64,000 nt of DNA from a virus. The DNA lies in the IMG/VR virus record IMGVR_UViG_3300017758_000003, positions 1 to 64,000 of that record; one strand, written 5' to 3'. Both the position numbers and the translations under genes were made by a program. Below the pieces are notes generated by a model. It had not been told where the DNA came from. It was given only the letters and a program-made list of their open reading frames with translations, and searched no databases. Every line of letters starts with the position of its first letter. The first letter of the stretch is position 1. Shown here piece by piece: positions 23,284 through 31,512 of the stretch.

Positions 23284-23937
23284 TTAAATTAATCTTTTTT
23301 CTTTGAATTCATTTAATATTAAACCTGCAAAATCTCTGTGACCCTTTGGGGACCAATGACTATCTTGGGATAGACCTTTAGTGTAATTTTTGAATCCTTG
23401 ATATTGTGACCACTTTGTGTGATCCCAAACAACACATGTAACTCCTCTCATATTAAGTTCTTGTTTAAGTGAGTAACCTAACATCATATAGTACGTGTCT
23501 AATGAAGGTCCCACATCTCTAAAATCAACGAGAAATGAATTCCATGTATTTTCTTTGTTCTTATCTTCACACTCTATCGGTCCACTTGAAATTATTGGGT
23601 CTCCTCTTTTCCCCCCGTTCCATATTCCTAAGTCATCAGCAGTACTTTTTTTCATGTAGTTTCTTGCGGGATAAGATAAACCAATACTAACATAATCTCC
23701 CTCCTCAATCTTACTTAGTTTTTCAATAACCTTAAATAAGATATGTGGTGAAGAGTTACCACCCACACCATAATCTTGTCTTAATAGGTTTAATTCTTTT
23801 GATACAATTTTTTGCCAAACGATCATTTTATCACCTCGATCTTCTAAGATATCATCCCACTGATTTTGTGTCATATCCAAAGGTCGTCCGAATTTATCTG
23901 AAAAACTATCACCAAAGACCCACAGTTTACTTTTCAT
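23284..23937 (-). CDS. SGNH/GDSL hydrolase
   Basis: The protein has 217 residues. Block I is WVFGDSFSDKFG (nucleophile Ser at residue 11), block III is GVGGNSS near residue 58, and block V is DSHWSPKGH near the end with the Asp-His pair. These enzymes are esterases or deacylases of lipids and acylated sugars. In a nucleotide-sugar operon a deacetylase or esterase acting on a surface glycan is likely. No signal peptide is present, so it acts in the cytoplasm or virion. Confidence 0.7.
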   Translation of the reverse strand: MKSKLWVFGDSFSDKFGRPLDMTQNQWDDILEDRGDKMIVWQKIVSKELNLLRQDYGVGGNSSPHILFKVIEKLSKIEEGDYVSIGLSYPARNYMKKSTADDLGIWNGGKRGDPIISSGPIECEDKNKENTWNSFLVDFRDVGPSLDTYYMMLGYSLKQELNMRGVTCVVWDHTKWSQYQGFKNYTKGLSQDSHWSPKGHRDFAGLILNEFKEKRLI

Positions 23938-24770
23938 CAGTTTACTGCCCTACCTTTCATCAGTTCCCAATCTCTAAGTGCCCTCACGTCATCGTTTGTT
24001 GATTCTGTAGCACATAACACATTATTGGTTGTGTGTAACTTGAAAGATAAATCAATCATTGCCGCCAAGTCTTTTGGGAAACAGTGACCACCAAAACCAA
24101 AGTCACCATCAGGTCCTGGTACCGACCAATGTGAATCACCAAGTCTTGGATCTAATGTTGCATATTCCACAACCTTATCATAGTCAATTTCAAGTTTATT
24201 ACACAGTTGATATATTTCATTTGCAAAACTAACTTTTACAGATAGAAACGTGTTAGTTAGGTACTTTACCATTTCAGCGTGTGTCGAGTCAGTTTTAATA
24301 ATCTTAGCATTAGGAAATACTTTTGCAAATATTTGTTTAAGATTTGTTGTGTGAGGTCTTGGACCTCCTAATATAATCCTATCTTGATTGTTATAATCCT
24401 CTACTGCATTTCTTTCTGTAAGAAATTCGGGATTAAAAATTATATTAAGGAACTCATAACTTGAATTTAATCTTTCTGTTGTACCACATACAACAGTAGA
24501 TTTTAAAATAATTGTTTTCTTTTCGTTGTTATTTGAACAAATTAAATCAACGGCATCAAGTGTACTTTCAATGATGGAAGTATCACAACTTCTATCACTA
24601 TTCATCGGTGTGGGTAGACACACGAATATATAAAGTGAACTCGTAACAACCTCTTCTAATGTTGAGTTACTTAAATGTTCTTTTTTATCATACGTATTAA
24701 CCTTAAAATATTTACTAAATTTTTGAGTCACTGCGTTTCCTACAAATCCTTGTCCTATTACTCCAATCAT
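23937..24770 (-). CDS. truncated UDP-glucose/GDP-mannose dehydrogenase family protein
   Basis: The protein has 277 residues against 400-450 for the family. GQGFVGNAV at residues 6-14 is the NAD-binding loop, FNPEFLTERNAVEDY (about 112-126) and FGGHCFPKDL (Cys230) are the family motifs around the catalytic Cys. The C-terminal nucleotide-sugar-binding domain is missing. Whether it oxidises a sugar nucleotide is uncertain. It overlaps both neighbours by a few bases in the minus-strand operon. Confidence 0.7.
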   Translation of the reverse strand: MIGVIGQGFVGNAVTQKFSKYFKVNTYDKKEHLSNSTLEEVVTSSLYIFVCLPTPMNSDRSCDTSIIESTLDAVDLICSNNNEKKTIILKSTVVCGTTERLNSSYEFLNIIFNPEFLTERNAVEDYNNQDRIILGGPRPHTTNLKQIFAKVFPNAKIIKTDSTHAEMVKYLTNTFLSVKVSFANEIYQLCNKLEIDYDKVVEYATLDPRLGDSHWSVPGPDGDFGFGGHCFPKDLAAMIDLSFKLHTTNNVLCATESTNDDVRALRDWELMKGRAVN

Positions 24771-25681
24771 AATAATTCTGTTCTTAAATACTCCATTAGG
24801 TTTATGGTCGGGTCGAAATCAAACCTATCTCTTAGTTTGGTACAATCCAATCCATACCTTCTGTCGTGTCCCATCCTGTCTTGTATAAATTCAAATTTAA
24901 CAGGGTAGTTTATTATACCTCCGATATTACGGAGGATTTCTTTATTTGTATAACGGTCACCAGTACCGATATTCCATATTCCAATATCCGATAACATCAA
25001 ATCAAAAATGATATTAACATTATCCTCAACCCAAATCCATTCTCTTATTTGACTACCATCACCATATACGGGGACAACTTGATTATTACTAATACAATCC
25101 ATGACCTTTGGTAAGAACTTTTCTTTGTGTTGAAACTTACCATAATTGTTACACGATCTTGTTATCACATAAGGAAGTTCAAATGTTCTACCCGCTGAGA
25201 TAACAATTTGATCTGCAGAAGATTTGGATGCGGAATAGTAAGATGATGGTTTACAAACATCACCTTCTAATGACATTTTTTTATGGGATCCCGTATCGTT
25301 TAAATCACCATAAACTTCATCTGTAGATATTTGTACAAACTTGTAAAAGGTTTTCATTTTACGTGCTAATTCAACTAAATTGTATGTACCATTTATGTTT
25401 GTTTGTATAAATGGGTTACCGTCATCAATAGAATTATCAACGTGTGATTCGGCAGCGAAGTTTACGATGTACTGTACATCACCTATATCTTCTTTAGTTA
25501 AATCACAAATATCTTTTTCAATAAACTCAACGTTAGGTGGTATTCTTTCTAAATTAGAGGCGTATGTTAGTTTATCCACCACAATTATCTCAAAACCTTT
25601 ATGTCCCGAATTATGTTTATTCAATAGATGTACAAAGGATGATCCTATAAACCCTGCACCACCTGTGATTAAAACTTTCAT
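24767..25681 (-). CDS. rfbB: dTDP-glucose 4,6-dehydratase
   Basis: The protein has 304 residues, slightly shorter than bacterial RfbB. It is an extended short-chain dehydrogenase: TGGAGFIGSS at 6-15 binds NAD, STDEVYGDL at 119-127 carries the Thr, Asp and Glu of dehydratases, and YSASK at 149-153 is the YxxxK pair. It would convert dTDP-glucose to the 4-keto-6-deoxy form, the branch point to rhamnose and other deoxy sugars. It is followed by the dehydrogenase gene with a 4-base overlap. Confidence 0.8.
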   Translation of the reverse strand: MKVLITGGAGFIGSSFVHLLNKHNSGHKGFEIIVVDKLTYASNLERIPPNVEFIEKDICDLTKEDIGDVQYIVNFAAESHVDNSIDDGNPFIQTNINGTYNLVELARKMKTFYKFVQISTDEVYGDLNDTGSHKKMSLEGDVCKPSSYYSASKSSADQIVISAGRTFELPYVITRSCNNYGKFQHKEKFLPKVMDCISNNQVVPVYGDGSQIREWIWVEDNVNIIFDLMLSDIGIWNIGTGDRYTNKEILRNIGGIINYPVKFEFIQDRMGHDRRYGLDCTKLRDRFDFDPTINLMEYLRTELL

Positions 25682-25768
25682 TGTGTAAAATACCTATATG
25701 TATTTATGAACAAGAATGTTCCATAAAATAGAAGCGCTGTTATTAAGAACACATCTATAGTTTCAATT

Positions 25769-26488
25769 TTATTCAAAAAATTCTTCATATCTCCTTGTGT
25801 TTAAGGAAAAGTCTTTAGTCTGATGTAGACTTGACTTTTTTATATCTGTATTCCTTGTGGTTGCGTAGTCATAAATTGACTTTCTTTTAGTACCAACATT
25901 TATCACACCTTTAAAATCCTTGTTTTTACAGATATTAATAATCATCGGACTAATAACATCAACATAATCTTTGGATGTGTACAGATTATCGTACGCATTT
26001 TCGTAGGGAAATTTACCATTTCCAAAACTTGTTCGTACTATTACGTGGTTAGGTACGAATTTGACAGATGATTCACCCCCTAATTTTGACCAAGCATATA
26101 AATTATATGGGTTAATTGGATCAACTTCAGAATAATTACCTGACATACCATCATAAACATAGTCAGTTGAAATGTATATTAACCTTTTATTGGTTTTAAT
26201 ACAAAATCTTGACAAGTTTGCAGTCCCAACAATATTTGTCTGTATAAATTGGTCTTTTTCTGACAAAGTTTCACTAACGTCTATCATGGCAGCAGTGTGT
26301 ATTATGGTATTAAAGGGTAATAACTCCTCAAAATGGTGTTTCGAACCTATTGTACACATTTCTCTACTGAAATTTGTCATAATAAGTCCGTTAGAATCCT
26401 TTTTTAGTTGTTTCCCTAATAGACCATTACCGCCAGTGACAGCAATTCTATCGATATCATTAACGGGATATGTATTTTGTACCTCCAC
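25769..26488 (-). CDS. rfbD: dTDP-4-dehydrorhamnose reductase-like protein
   Basis: The protein has 239 residues, shorter than typical RfbD (about 290). TGGNGLLGKQL (18-28) is the NAD(P) loop, STDYVYDG (107-114) and YAWSK (131-135) match RmlD-type reductases. The reduction would finish dTDP-rhamnose or a related sugar. No RmlA or RmlC homologue is visible nearby, so the pathway must borrow from the host or from genes outside the window. Confidence 0.65.
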   Translation of the reverse strand: MEVQNTYPVNDIDRIAVTGGNGLLGKQLKKDSNGLIMTNFSREMCTIGSKHHFEELLPFNTIIHTAAMIDVSETLSEKDQFIQTNIVGTANLSRFCIKTNKRLIYISTDYVYDGMSGNYSEVDPINPYNLYAWSKLGGESSVKFVPNHVIVRTSFGNGKFPYENAYDNLYTSKDYVDVISPMIINICKNKDFKGVINVGTKRKSIYDYATTRNTDIKKSSLHQTKDFSLNTRRYEEFFE

Positions 26489-26546
26489 CCTATAATCTAA
26501 GAAAAATATTCCTAAAAGTCCACCCCCACCAAACTAATAAAACCAC

Positions 26547-26555
26547 ATATTTATA
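26547..26555 (+). promoter_or_regulatory. ATATTTATA motif before a start codon
   Basis: The motif ends 3 bases before the ATG at 26559. Similar ATATTTAT(A/T) sequences lie upstream of other genes: 20611, 27723, 28683, 50452, 51697 and 54857 on the plus strand, and on the minus strand before 3148, 23268, 34644, 39776 and 59947. The spacing to the start codon is only 3-40 bases, so leaderless or nearly leaderless transcripts are possible. Confidence 0.45.
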
Positions 26556-26558
26556 GAT

Positions 26559-27449
26559 ATGGATAAAAAGACACTATTAGAAGATATTAAAAGAATACAC
26601 ACACTAACTTATGGTGGTCAGAAGACAAATATGATTGTTGAGGGGTTATTTGATAGTGATGATACGAAAGCGGACGAAGTTTCTGACGATGTTAGTGAAT
26701 TCATAGATAGTTTAAAACAGACTTCTATTAGTGGTTTATCTCAAGAGGAAAAGGGTAGTATGGAATACAAGAAAAGTGTAGAATCCATGCAAATTTCATT
26801 AGTTTTATTGGGTTATGAGTTACCTGTACACGGTATAGATGGTTTATTTGGTCCTGAAACTGCAAGTGCAGTGAAACAATTCATGAGTGATAACCAAATG
26901 GAGATTGGTAGTGAGGAAATGTTAATGGTTACTCCTGAAGTAATGAGTTTATTAACTAAAAAAGTACAAGAAAAGGGTGTTAGTAGTGAAGATCTTAAAA
27001 AACACATAAATAAACCGTTAAAACACGATGGTTCTTTAGGTGAAAAAACTGATGGTATAACAATTGCCACTTATTTAATGAAGAAAAACTATTCCAAAGC
27101 ACAATCGGCAGGAATTGCAGGTAATTTGTATGTGGAGTCGGGTTATAGGACTGGTGTTATAGGCGATAATGGTACTTCCTATGGGTTAGCACAATGGCAC
27201 AAGACAAGATGGGAACGTTTGAATAAGTTCTGTGAATCTGAAGGATTAGATCCATCAGAAGCAGAAGCCCAACTAATATATTTAGATTGGGAACTACGTA
27301 CACGTGAGAAAAGGGCATATAAAGAGTTAATGAAAACCGATACACCCTATGATTCAGCATATGCGTTTGCAAAGTACTTCGAAAGACCACGCAAAATAAA
27401 CCCCAAAAGAATGTCTAAGGCTGAGGAGATATATAAACGTTTAGGATAG
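26559..27449 (+). CDS. tail-lysozyme-type protein with peptidoglycan-binding domain
   Basis: The protein has 296 residues. Residues about 74-111 (SMQISLVLLGYELPVHGIDG... FGPETASAVKQF) are a PG_binding_1 unit. Residues about 165-260 (YSKAQSAGIAGNLYVESGY with Glu193, then DNGTSYGLAQWHKTRWERL) match phage tail lysozyme (Phage_lysozyme2 type), which cuts the sugar backbone during infection. The N-terminus MDKKTLLEDIKRI has L-L-E, but does not clearly match the tag. It is followed directly by a tagged gene. Confidence 0.75.
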   Translation: MDKKTLLEDIKRIHTLTYGGQKTNMIVEGLFDSDDTKADEVSDDVSEFIDSLKQTSISGLSQEEKGSMEYKKSVESMQISLVLLGYELPVHGIDGLFGPETASAVKQFMSDNQMEIGSEEMLMVTPEVMSLLTKKVQEKGVSSEDLKKHINKPLKHDGSLGEKTDGITIATYLMKKNYSKAQSAGIAGNLYVESGYRTGVIGDNGTSYGLAQWHKTRWERLNKFCESEGLDPSEAEAQLIYLDWELRTREKRAYKELMKTDTPYDSAYAFAKYFERPRKINPKRMSKAEEIYKRLG

Positions 27450-27450
27450 T

Positions 27451-27666
27451 ATGAAAGTATCAATAACCGAAAGTCAACTTAAATTAATAGTAGAGGACAG
27501 TAAAAAGTCCAAAAAAGACAAAAAAACACCCAAAAAAGACCAAAACAAGGGTGATTTTGACCGTTTGGCCTATTATTTAGAGTATTATAGTAATCTCACA
27601 CCATCAGGATTTGATATCTGTAAAAAAGGTGATGATATCATCATTTCCATCCCTGAACGTAACTAA
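27451..27666 (+). CDS. tagged lysine-rich protein
   Basis: The protein has 71 residues. The tag MKVSITESQLKLIVE ends in I-V-E. A Lys-rich block follows (SKKSKKDKKTPKKDQNK), as in DNA-associated internal head proteins, then a small alpha/beta piece (DICKKGDDIIISIPERN). It starts one base after the lysozyme stop, so the two are co-expressed. Confidence 0.6.
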   Translation: MKVSITESQLKLIVEDSKKSKKDKKTPKKDQNKGDFDRLAYYLEYYSNLTPSGFDICKKGDDIIISIPERN

Positions 27667-27773
27667 ACTTGTTTTTTTCGTTTTTTTCATGTAACATTGT
27701 ATTAACAATTACTTAACATTGGATATTTATTAAGTAACGAATCACAATAAACAGACTTAAAAAAACAAGTAAC

Positions 27774-28145
27774 ATGAAAAATTTATTTTTAGTAATGTCT
27801 ATACTTCTGTCGACCACAATTTACGGTCAAGAGTTCAACACAGATGTAAAGAAGTCTACAAAAGAGTTTGAACTTATGTATGATGATTACTATAAAGTTA
27901 CCATGAGTGAAATTGATGGTACGATAACACAAGAAGGTTTTTACTCTGTCGGTGAGGACGGTAAATTAGACAGAGAAGGTAAGTGGGTGTTATATAGTGA
28001 TGGAGAAATCCTTAGTGTTGGTCAATTTAGTAACGATCAACTTGTTTGGATTAAAAGTGGTGGTGAGAAATTCACAAGACAACAAATCATAGATGAAAGA
28101 AAAAGATTAAGGTCAACGTCAGTTGCACTTAACACAATTAAGTAA
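27774..28145 (+). CDS. secreted protein with MORN-like repeats
   Basis: The protein has 123 residues. Residues 1-18 are a signal peptide cut after IYGQ. The centre (QEGFYSVGEDGKLDREGKWVLYSDGEILSVGQF) resembles the beta-strand units of MORN-type repeats common in Bacteroidota exported proteins. It has its own upstream motif ATATTTATTA at 27723. It probably sits in the periplasm or outer membrane surface. Function is unknown. Confidence 0.55.
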   Translation: MKNLFLVMSILLSTTIYGQEFNTDVKKSTKEFELMYDDYYKVTMSEIDGTITQEGFYSVGEDGKLDREGKWVLYSDGEILSVGQFSNDQLVWIKSGGEKFTRQQIIDERKRLRSTSVALNTIK

Positions 28146-28162
28146 TAACTTAAACACATCAC

Positions 28163-28191
28163 AAAAAAAGGGGACTATATGTCCCCTTTCT
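28163..28191. terminator. bidirectional terminator between convergent genes
   Basis: An AGGGGAC/GTCCCCT stem with a TATAT loop has A before and T after, so it can serve both strands. It lies between the stops at 28145 and 28204. Confidence 0.8.
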
Positions 28192-28203
28192 TATTTCCTT
28201 AAT

Positions 28204-28521
28204 CTAACGATTATTTTTTCCTTTAGGTTTCCTACCTTTTCTTTTCGTCCCTTTGACGGCTCCAACCACATCACTTGTTTGATCAACAAGATCTTTAGCT
28301 GCGTTCTTAACGTCACCAAGTTCTTCTTTGACTCTCTTAGCTCTACGTTTTACTTCTTTTGTTGTTTTCTTTACAGTGTCTTTTACATCTTCAACTGCGT
28401 CTTCCACAACATCGGGGATATAATCTTGATCTTCGTCTTTGATCTTACCTTTTTTAATAAGGTAAACAACTACTCCCGCTGCGATTGCTGTAAGCAATAA
28501 AATAATTAAAATTGTTTTCAT
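28204..28521 (-). CDS. YtxH-like membrane-anchored helical protein
   Basis: The protein has 105 residues. One transmembrane helix (IILLLTAIAAGVVVYLI, residues 5-22) is followed by a long amphipathic charged helix of about 50 residues and a basic end (GTKRKGRKPKGKNNR). This design resembles YtxH/gas-vesicle-like stress proteins and late-embryogenesis-like helices. A membrane or envelope role is inferred. Confidence 0.5.
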   Translation of the reverse strand: MKTILIILLLTAIAAGVVVYLIKKGKIKDEDQDYIPDVVEDAVEDVKDTVKKTTKEVKRRAKRVKEELGDVKNAAKDLVDQTSDVVGAVKGTKRKGRKPKGKNNR

Positions 28522-28585
28522 ACGAATTGTTTTTTGAATAAATACGAAATTATACGGGGAAAGTAAATGGTTGGGTGAAAATTTA

Positions 28586-28652
28586 CCCAGTATACTAGTT
28601 TATATTATACTAGTTATAAAAGCTAGGCCTAGTATAAATATATAATACTGGG
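28586..28652. repeat. palindromic element upstream of a lipoprotein gene
   Basis: Arms CCCAGTAT (28586-28593) and ATACTGGG (28645-28652) enclose further symmetry: two ACTAGT copies and the palindrome CTAGGCCTAG. A smaller inverted repeat GGGT/ACCC overlaps its left side. It lies in the divergent interval between the 28521 and 28695 starts and could be an operator or an RNA leader. Confidence 0.4.
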
Positions 28653-28682
28653 CAAAAATCTTTTCTTTAATAATATATTTTG

Positions 28683-28692
28683 ATATTTATTA
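28683..28692 (+). promoter_or_regulatory. ATATTTATTA motif before the lipoprotein gene
   Basis: The motif ends 2 bases before the ATG at 28695, one of the tightest examples of this spacing. Confidence 0.45.
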
Positions 28693-28694
28693 GT

Positions 28695-29621
28695 ATGAGG
28701 AACCTAACAATACTATTATTCGTAATTACCATAACAAGTTGTTCACCCCTACAATTTAAATATTCAACTCTAAATCACGCAGGTCAGATTGATGGAATTT
28801 ATAATAATAAGACGGTAAAAATAGACACCATTGAAAATGAGTTTCAGTTAGCGAGAAAATTTAGAACCGACGATAGATTCAGATGGGATTTTGCCCAATA
28901 TGCGATGAGACAAGATATGAGATGGAGTTATGATTTCTATTGGAATAATAGAATGTATAGACGTGGAGTTGGTTCTCCATTCAATTTCTACTGGAACTCT
29001 CAACAATATTGGTGGAGTTGGGCTAGTAATTCCCCTTTCAATATGGGATTCAATCAATGGGACCCATTTGGATTTAACAACTATGGTTGGGGTAGTACAT
29101 ACTATGGATATAACTATGGTTGGAATTTATACAATAACTATGGTTGGGGTTTTAATAATTGGGGATCGAGAGATACATGGAATACATACGCTTGGAATAA
29201 TAGAGACGATTTAAGGGACGTTGTAAGAGTAAGAGGTAGAAGAGGGTCAAATAGTGTTGTTAACACAAATAATGATGTCTCAAATACTCCTAACAAAAGA
29301 ATTGTGATTAATAATGAAGATGGTATTGTTATAAGAAATAATAACGGAGAAATCATAAGAATTAATAATGGGAGGAACAATAATAATATTAGAGTTTACA
29401 ACAACCCAAATAGGGTACCCAATAATCTGAGACCTAACAATAACAATAGAGTTATTAATAACAATAATGTTAGGGGTTCGTGGAGACCAAACAACAATAA
29501 TAACAACGTCAACTCAAGAAGTTCTTCATCACCGAGATCTTATGTTCCACCACCAAATGGAGGAAACACAAGTGGTGGAAAAGTGATAAGTAGAGGTTCA
29601 AGAGGAAATAACAAACAATAA
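28695..29621 (+). CDS. Asn-rich lipoprotein
   Basis: The protein has 308 residues from ATG at 28695; an in-frame TTG at 28680 lies in the promoter motif. ILLFVITITSC is a lipoprotein signal with the modified Cys about residue 16. The mature part is rich in aromatic residues and Gly early (FNNYGWGSTYYGYNYGWNLY) and in Asn and Arg later (runs of NNN and RPNNNN). This repetitive composition suggests a flexible surface protein. It overlaps the next tagged gene by one base. Confidence 0.55.
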   Translation: MRNLTILLFVITITSCSPLQFKYSTLNHAGQIDGIYNNKTVKIDTIENEFQLARKFRTDDRFRWDFAQYAMRQDMRWSYDFYWNNRMYRRGVGSPFNFYWNSQQYWWSWASNSPFNMGFNQWDPFGFNNYGWGSTYYGYNYGWNLYNNYGWGFNNWGSRDTWNTYAWNNRDDLRDVVRVRGRRGSNSVVNTNNDVSNTPNKRIVINNEDGIVIRNNNGEIIRINNGRNNNNIRVYNNPNRVPNNLRPNNNNRVINNNNVRGSWRPNNNNNNVNSRSSSSPRSYVPPPNGGNTSGGKVISRGSRGNNKQ

Positions 29622-29890
29622 TGAAAAAAGTAATCATTACAGAAACACAAGTAAAAAAACTAATTGATAATGTCGTTGAAGATTTAGATTATCACAGGGT
29701 TGATGATGCGTCTCCTGAAAAAGACAAATACGTCATGTCTCAAGAAAATGAAGAGGATGAAGTAGGTGAGGGGAGAAGGTCTCTTTCAAGAACAAGAAAG
29801 AAAAGATTATTCTCCAAGGCGGAAGTAATGGCAAACCCCGCAAGATTTAAACACCACGATAGAAAATTAAAAGGGGTAAAACTTAAATAG
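29621..29890 (+). CDS. tagged basic protein
   Basis: The protein has 89 residues. The tag MKKVIITETQVKKLIDNVVE matches the shared pattern with V-V-E in place of L-x-E. The second half is basic (RRSLSRTRKKRLFSKAEVM... KLKGVKLK) and could bind DNA or RNA. It overlaps the Asn-rich gene stop by one base. Confidence 0.6.
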   Translation: MKKVIITETQVKKLIDNVVEDLDYHRVDDASPEKDKYVMSQENEEDEVGEGRRSLSRTRKKRLFSKAEVMANPARFKHHDRKLKGVKLK

Positions 29891-30374
29891 AATAAGTAAT
29901 AACATTGATTGACGAAGCAACAATATTTCCGTCAGAATCATTCTCTAATTCAATTTCAATATTTTCATCAATACCAATAATACCTCTTGGTTCTTGTTGA
30001 TCAATATCCGCAGAATCCCAATCAATTTTTACTTTGATTGTTGCATCCGTTGGATCTTCTGAACCTTCAGGATAATATTGAATATACAAATCTAATTCTT
30101 CAGGACCTTGAACGTCATATACTGAAATTGTTTTGATTCCCCAACTACGGTGTTCTGATTCGATCAGGTAGTTTACGGTGAACTCTAAATTTTCAATATC
30201 TTCTATCTCTTGACCTTTGAATGTTAAACTCGAACTATAGTTAAAATCAAGTTCACATTTCATTTCATATCTGTTATCACCCATACCTTCATTTAGTTCA
30301 TTCGTTTCACCCTCAGATGAAACATATTCGTTTATTTTATTCATTTGTTCAGTAGTCAAAACAATTTTTTTCAT
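29883..30374 (-). CDS. tagged beta-rich protein
   Basis: The protein has 163 residues from ATG at 30374; upstream in-frame codons lie in leader sequence. The tag MKKIVLTTEQMNKINE ends in I-N-E. The body alternates beta-strands with acidic turns (YEMKCELDFNYSSSLTFKG, ATIKVKIDWDSADID), suggesting a small beta-sandwich. Its stop overlaps the end of the plus-strand tagged gene. No family is recognised. Confidence 0.6.
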   Translation of the reverse strand: MKKIVLTTEQMNKINEYVSSEGETNELNEGMGDNRYEMKCELDFNYSSSLTFKGQEIEDIENLEFTVNYLIESEHRSWGIKTISVYDVQGPEELDLYIQYYPEGSEDPTDATIKVKIDWDSADIDQQEPRGIIGIDENIEIELENDSDGNIVASSINVITYSI

Positions 30375-30553
30375 AATATTCTTTTTATAATAAATACACC
30401 CAAAGTGATTAATATATATGAGAAATACCAAGATTTCAATATTTATTTGATACTGTAGTTTGTCTTAGTTGTACAAATATATAACATATTTTTTGTAATA
30501 TCAAAAAAATATACTATATTTGTTGGGTCAACATAAAATAGAAAAAAGACTAT

Positions 30554-30868
30554 ATGAGTTATATTATTGGTTCTTCATGTGTTGGAGTATGTGACACAGT
30601 CTGTGTTGAGGTTTGTCCCGTAGACTGTATTCATGGACCCATAGATCCTAACGGAAGTGGTGGCGAAGTGAACACATTTTCATCAGAAGAACTAAAAGAC
30701 AAACAACTTTTCATAAATCCTGACGAATGTATTGATTGTGGTGCTTGTTTACCCGAGTGTCCCGTTGATGCTATTTACCCCGACGAAGAAACAACAATAT
30801 CAGTTGAGGGTAATGATGTATCTGTAATTAAAAATTACACATTCTTTGGACAACAATATACTCGTTAG
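30554..30868 (+). CDS. ferredoxin with two iron-sulfur cluster motifs
   Basis: The protein has 104 residues with two Cys motifs: residues 9-25 (CVGVCDTVCVEVCPVDC) and a later CIDCGACLPECP. This is the bacterial two-cluster (FdxA-like) ferredoxin design. An electron-transfer role is expected, with no visible redox partner in the window. The N-terminal motif has an extra Cys. It starts with a 13-base A/T leader and overlaps the region upstream of the lysozyme gene. Confidence 0.8.
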   Translation: MSYIIGSSCVGVCDTVCVEVCPVDCIHGPIDPNGSGGEVNTFSSEELKDKQLFINPDECIDCGACLPECPVDAIYPDEETTISVEGNDVSVIKNYTFFGQQYTR

Positions 30869-30893
30869 CGGTAATCCACTAAAAACAATAATC

Positions 30894-31472
30894 ATGAAAA
30901 ATCATTTTACAATTAAATCGTTATGTCTTTTCGCAATACTATTAGTTTCCGCGAAAGTACACAAAACAGGTGAGATCAATGCCATGGTAAGACCACAAAT
31001 CGAACCAATAGTGTTTATTGAACCACTACCAATTGAACCTGTCATTATTAAAGATGAATTAGATCCTTTTTTAAATTCGATAGGGCAAAAAGAAAGTGGT
31101 AACAATTATAAAATAGTTAACACTTACGGTTATATGGGTAAGTACCAGTTTGGTAAAGGTACCCTGAAAGGATTAGGTTACGATCTAACAAGGGAGGAGT
31201 TTTTAAATCACCCTGAAATCCAAGAGAAGGCAATGTTAGATCTTCTAAGACATAATAAAAAGAAACTACAGAAATACATCAACAAATACGAAGGTAAAGT
31301 AGTACATGGTGTTCATATTACTGAATCAGGTATTTTAGCGGCAGCACATCTTGCTGGTCAAGGTAATGTTAGAAAATTCTTTAGGAAAGGATACCAATTC
31401 AAAGATGGTTATGGTACGACCTTAACTTCATATATGACAAAATTTGCAGGGTACGATCTGAGATTAGATTGA
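30894..31472 (+). CDS. secreted lytic transglycosylase-like protein
   Basis: The protein has 192 residues from ATG at 30894. Residues 1-20 form a signal peptide (FTIKSLCLFAILLVSA). The domain LDPFLNSIGQKESGNNYKIVNTYGYMGKYQFGKGTL fits the SLT/lysozyme-like fold with Glu in QKESGN as the catalytic acid and GKYQFG as the usual following motif. It would cut cell-wall glycan from the periplasmic side. It lies 25 bases after the ferredoxin stop on the same strand. Confidence 0.65.
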   Translation: MKNHFTIKSLCLFAILLVSAKVHKTGEINAMVRPQIEPIVFIEPLPIEPVIIKDELDPFLNSIGQKESGNNYKIVNTYGYMGKYQFGKGTLKGLGYDLTREEFLNHPEIQEKAMLDLLRHNKKKLQKYINKYEGKVVHGVHITESGILAAAHLAGQGNVRKFFRKGYQFKDGYGTTLTSYMTKFAGYDLRLD

Positions 31473-31480
31473 TAGAATAA

Positions 31481-31512
31481 AGAGGGGGGGGTTTTAATTA
31501 ACCCCTTTTTTC
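31481..31512. terminator. bidirectional terminator between convergent genes
   Basis: AGGGG...CCCCT with an AATTAA loop and T run lies between the stops at 31472 and 31498; the minus-strand gene end overlaps it. Confidence 0.7.
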
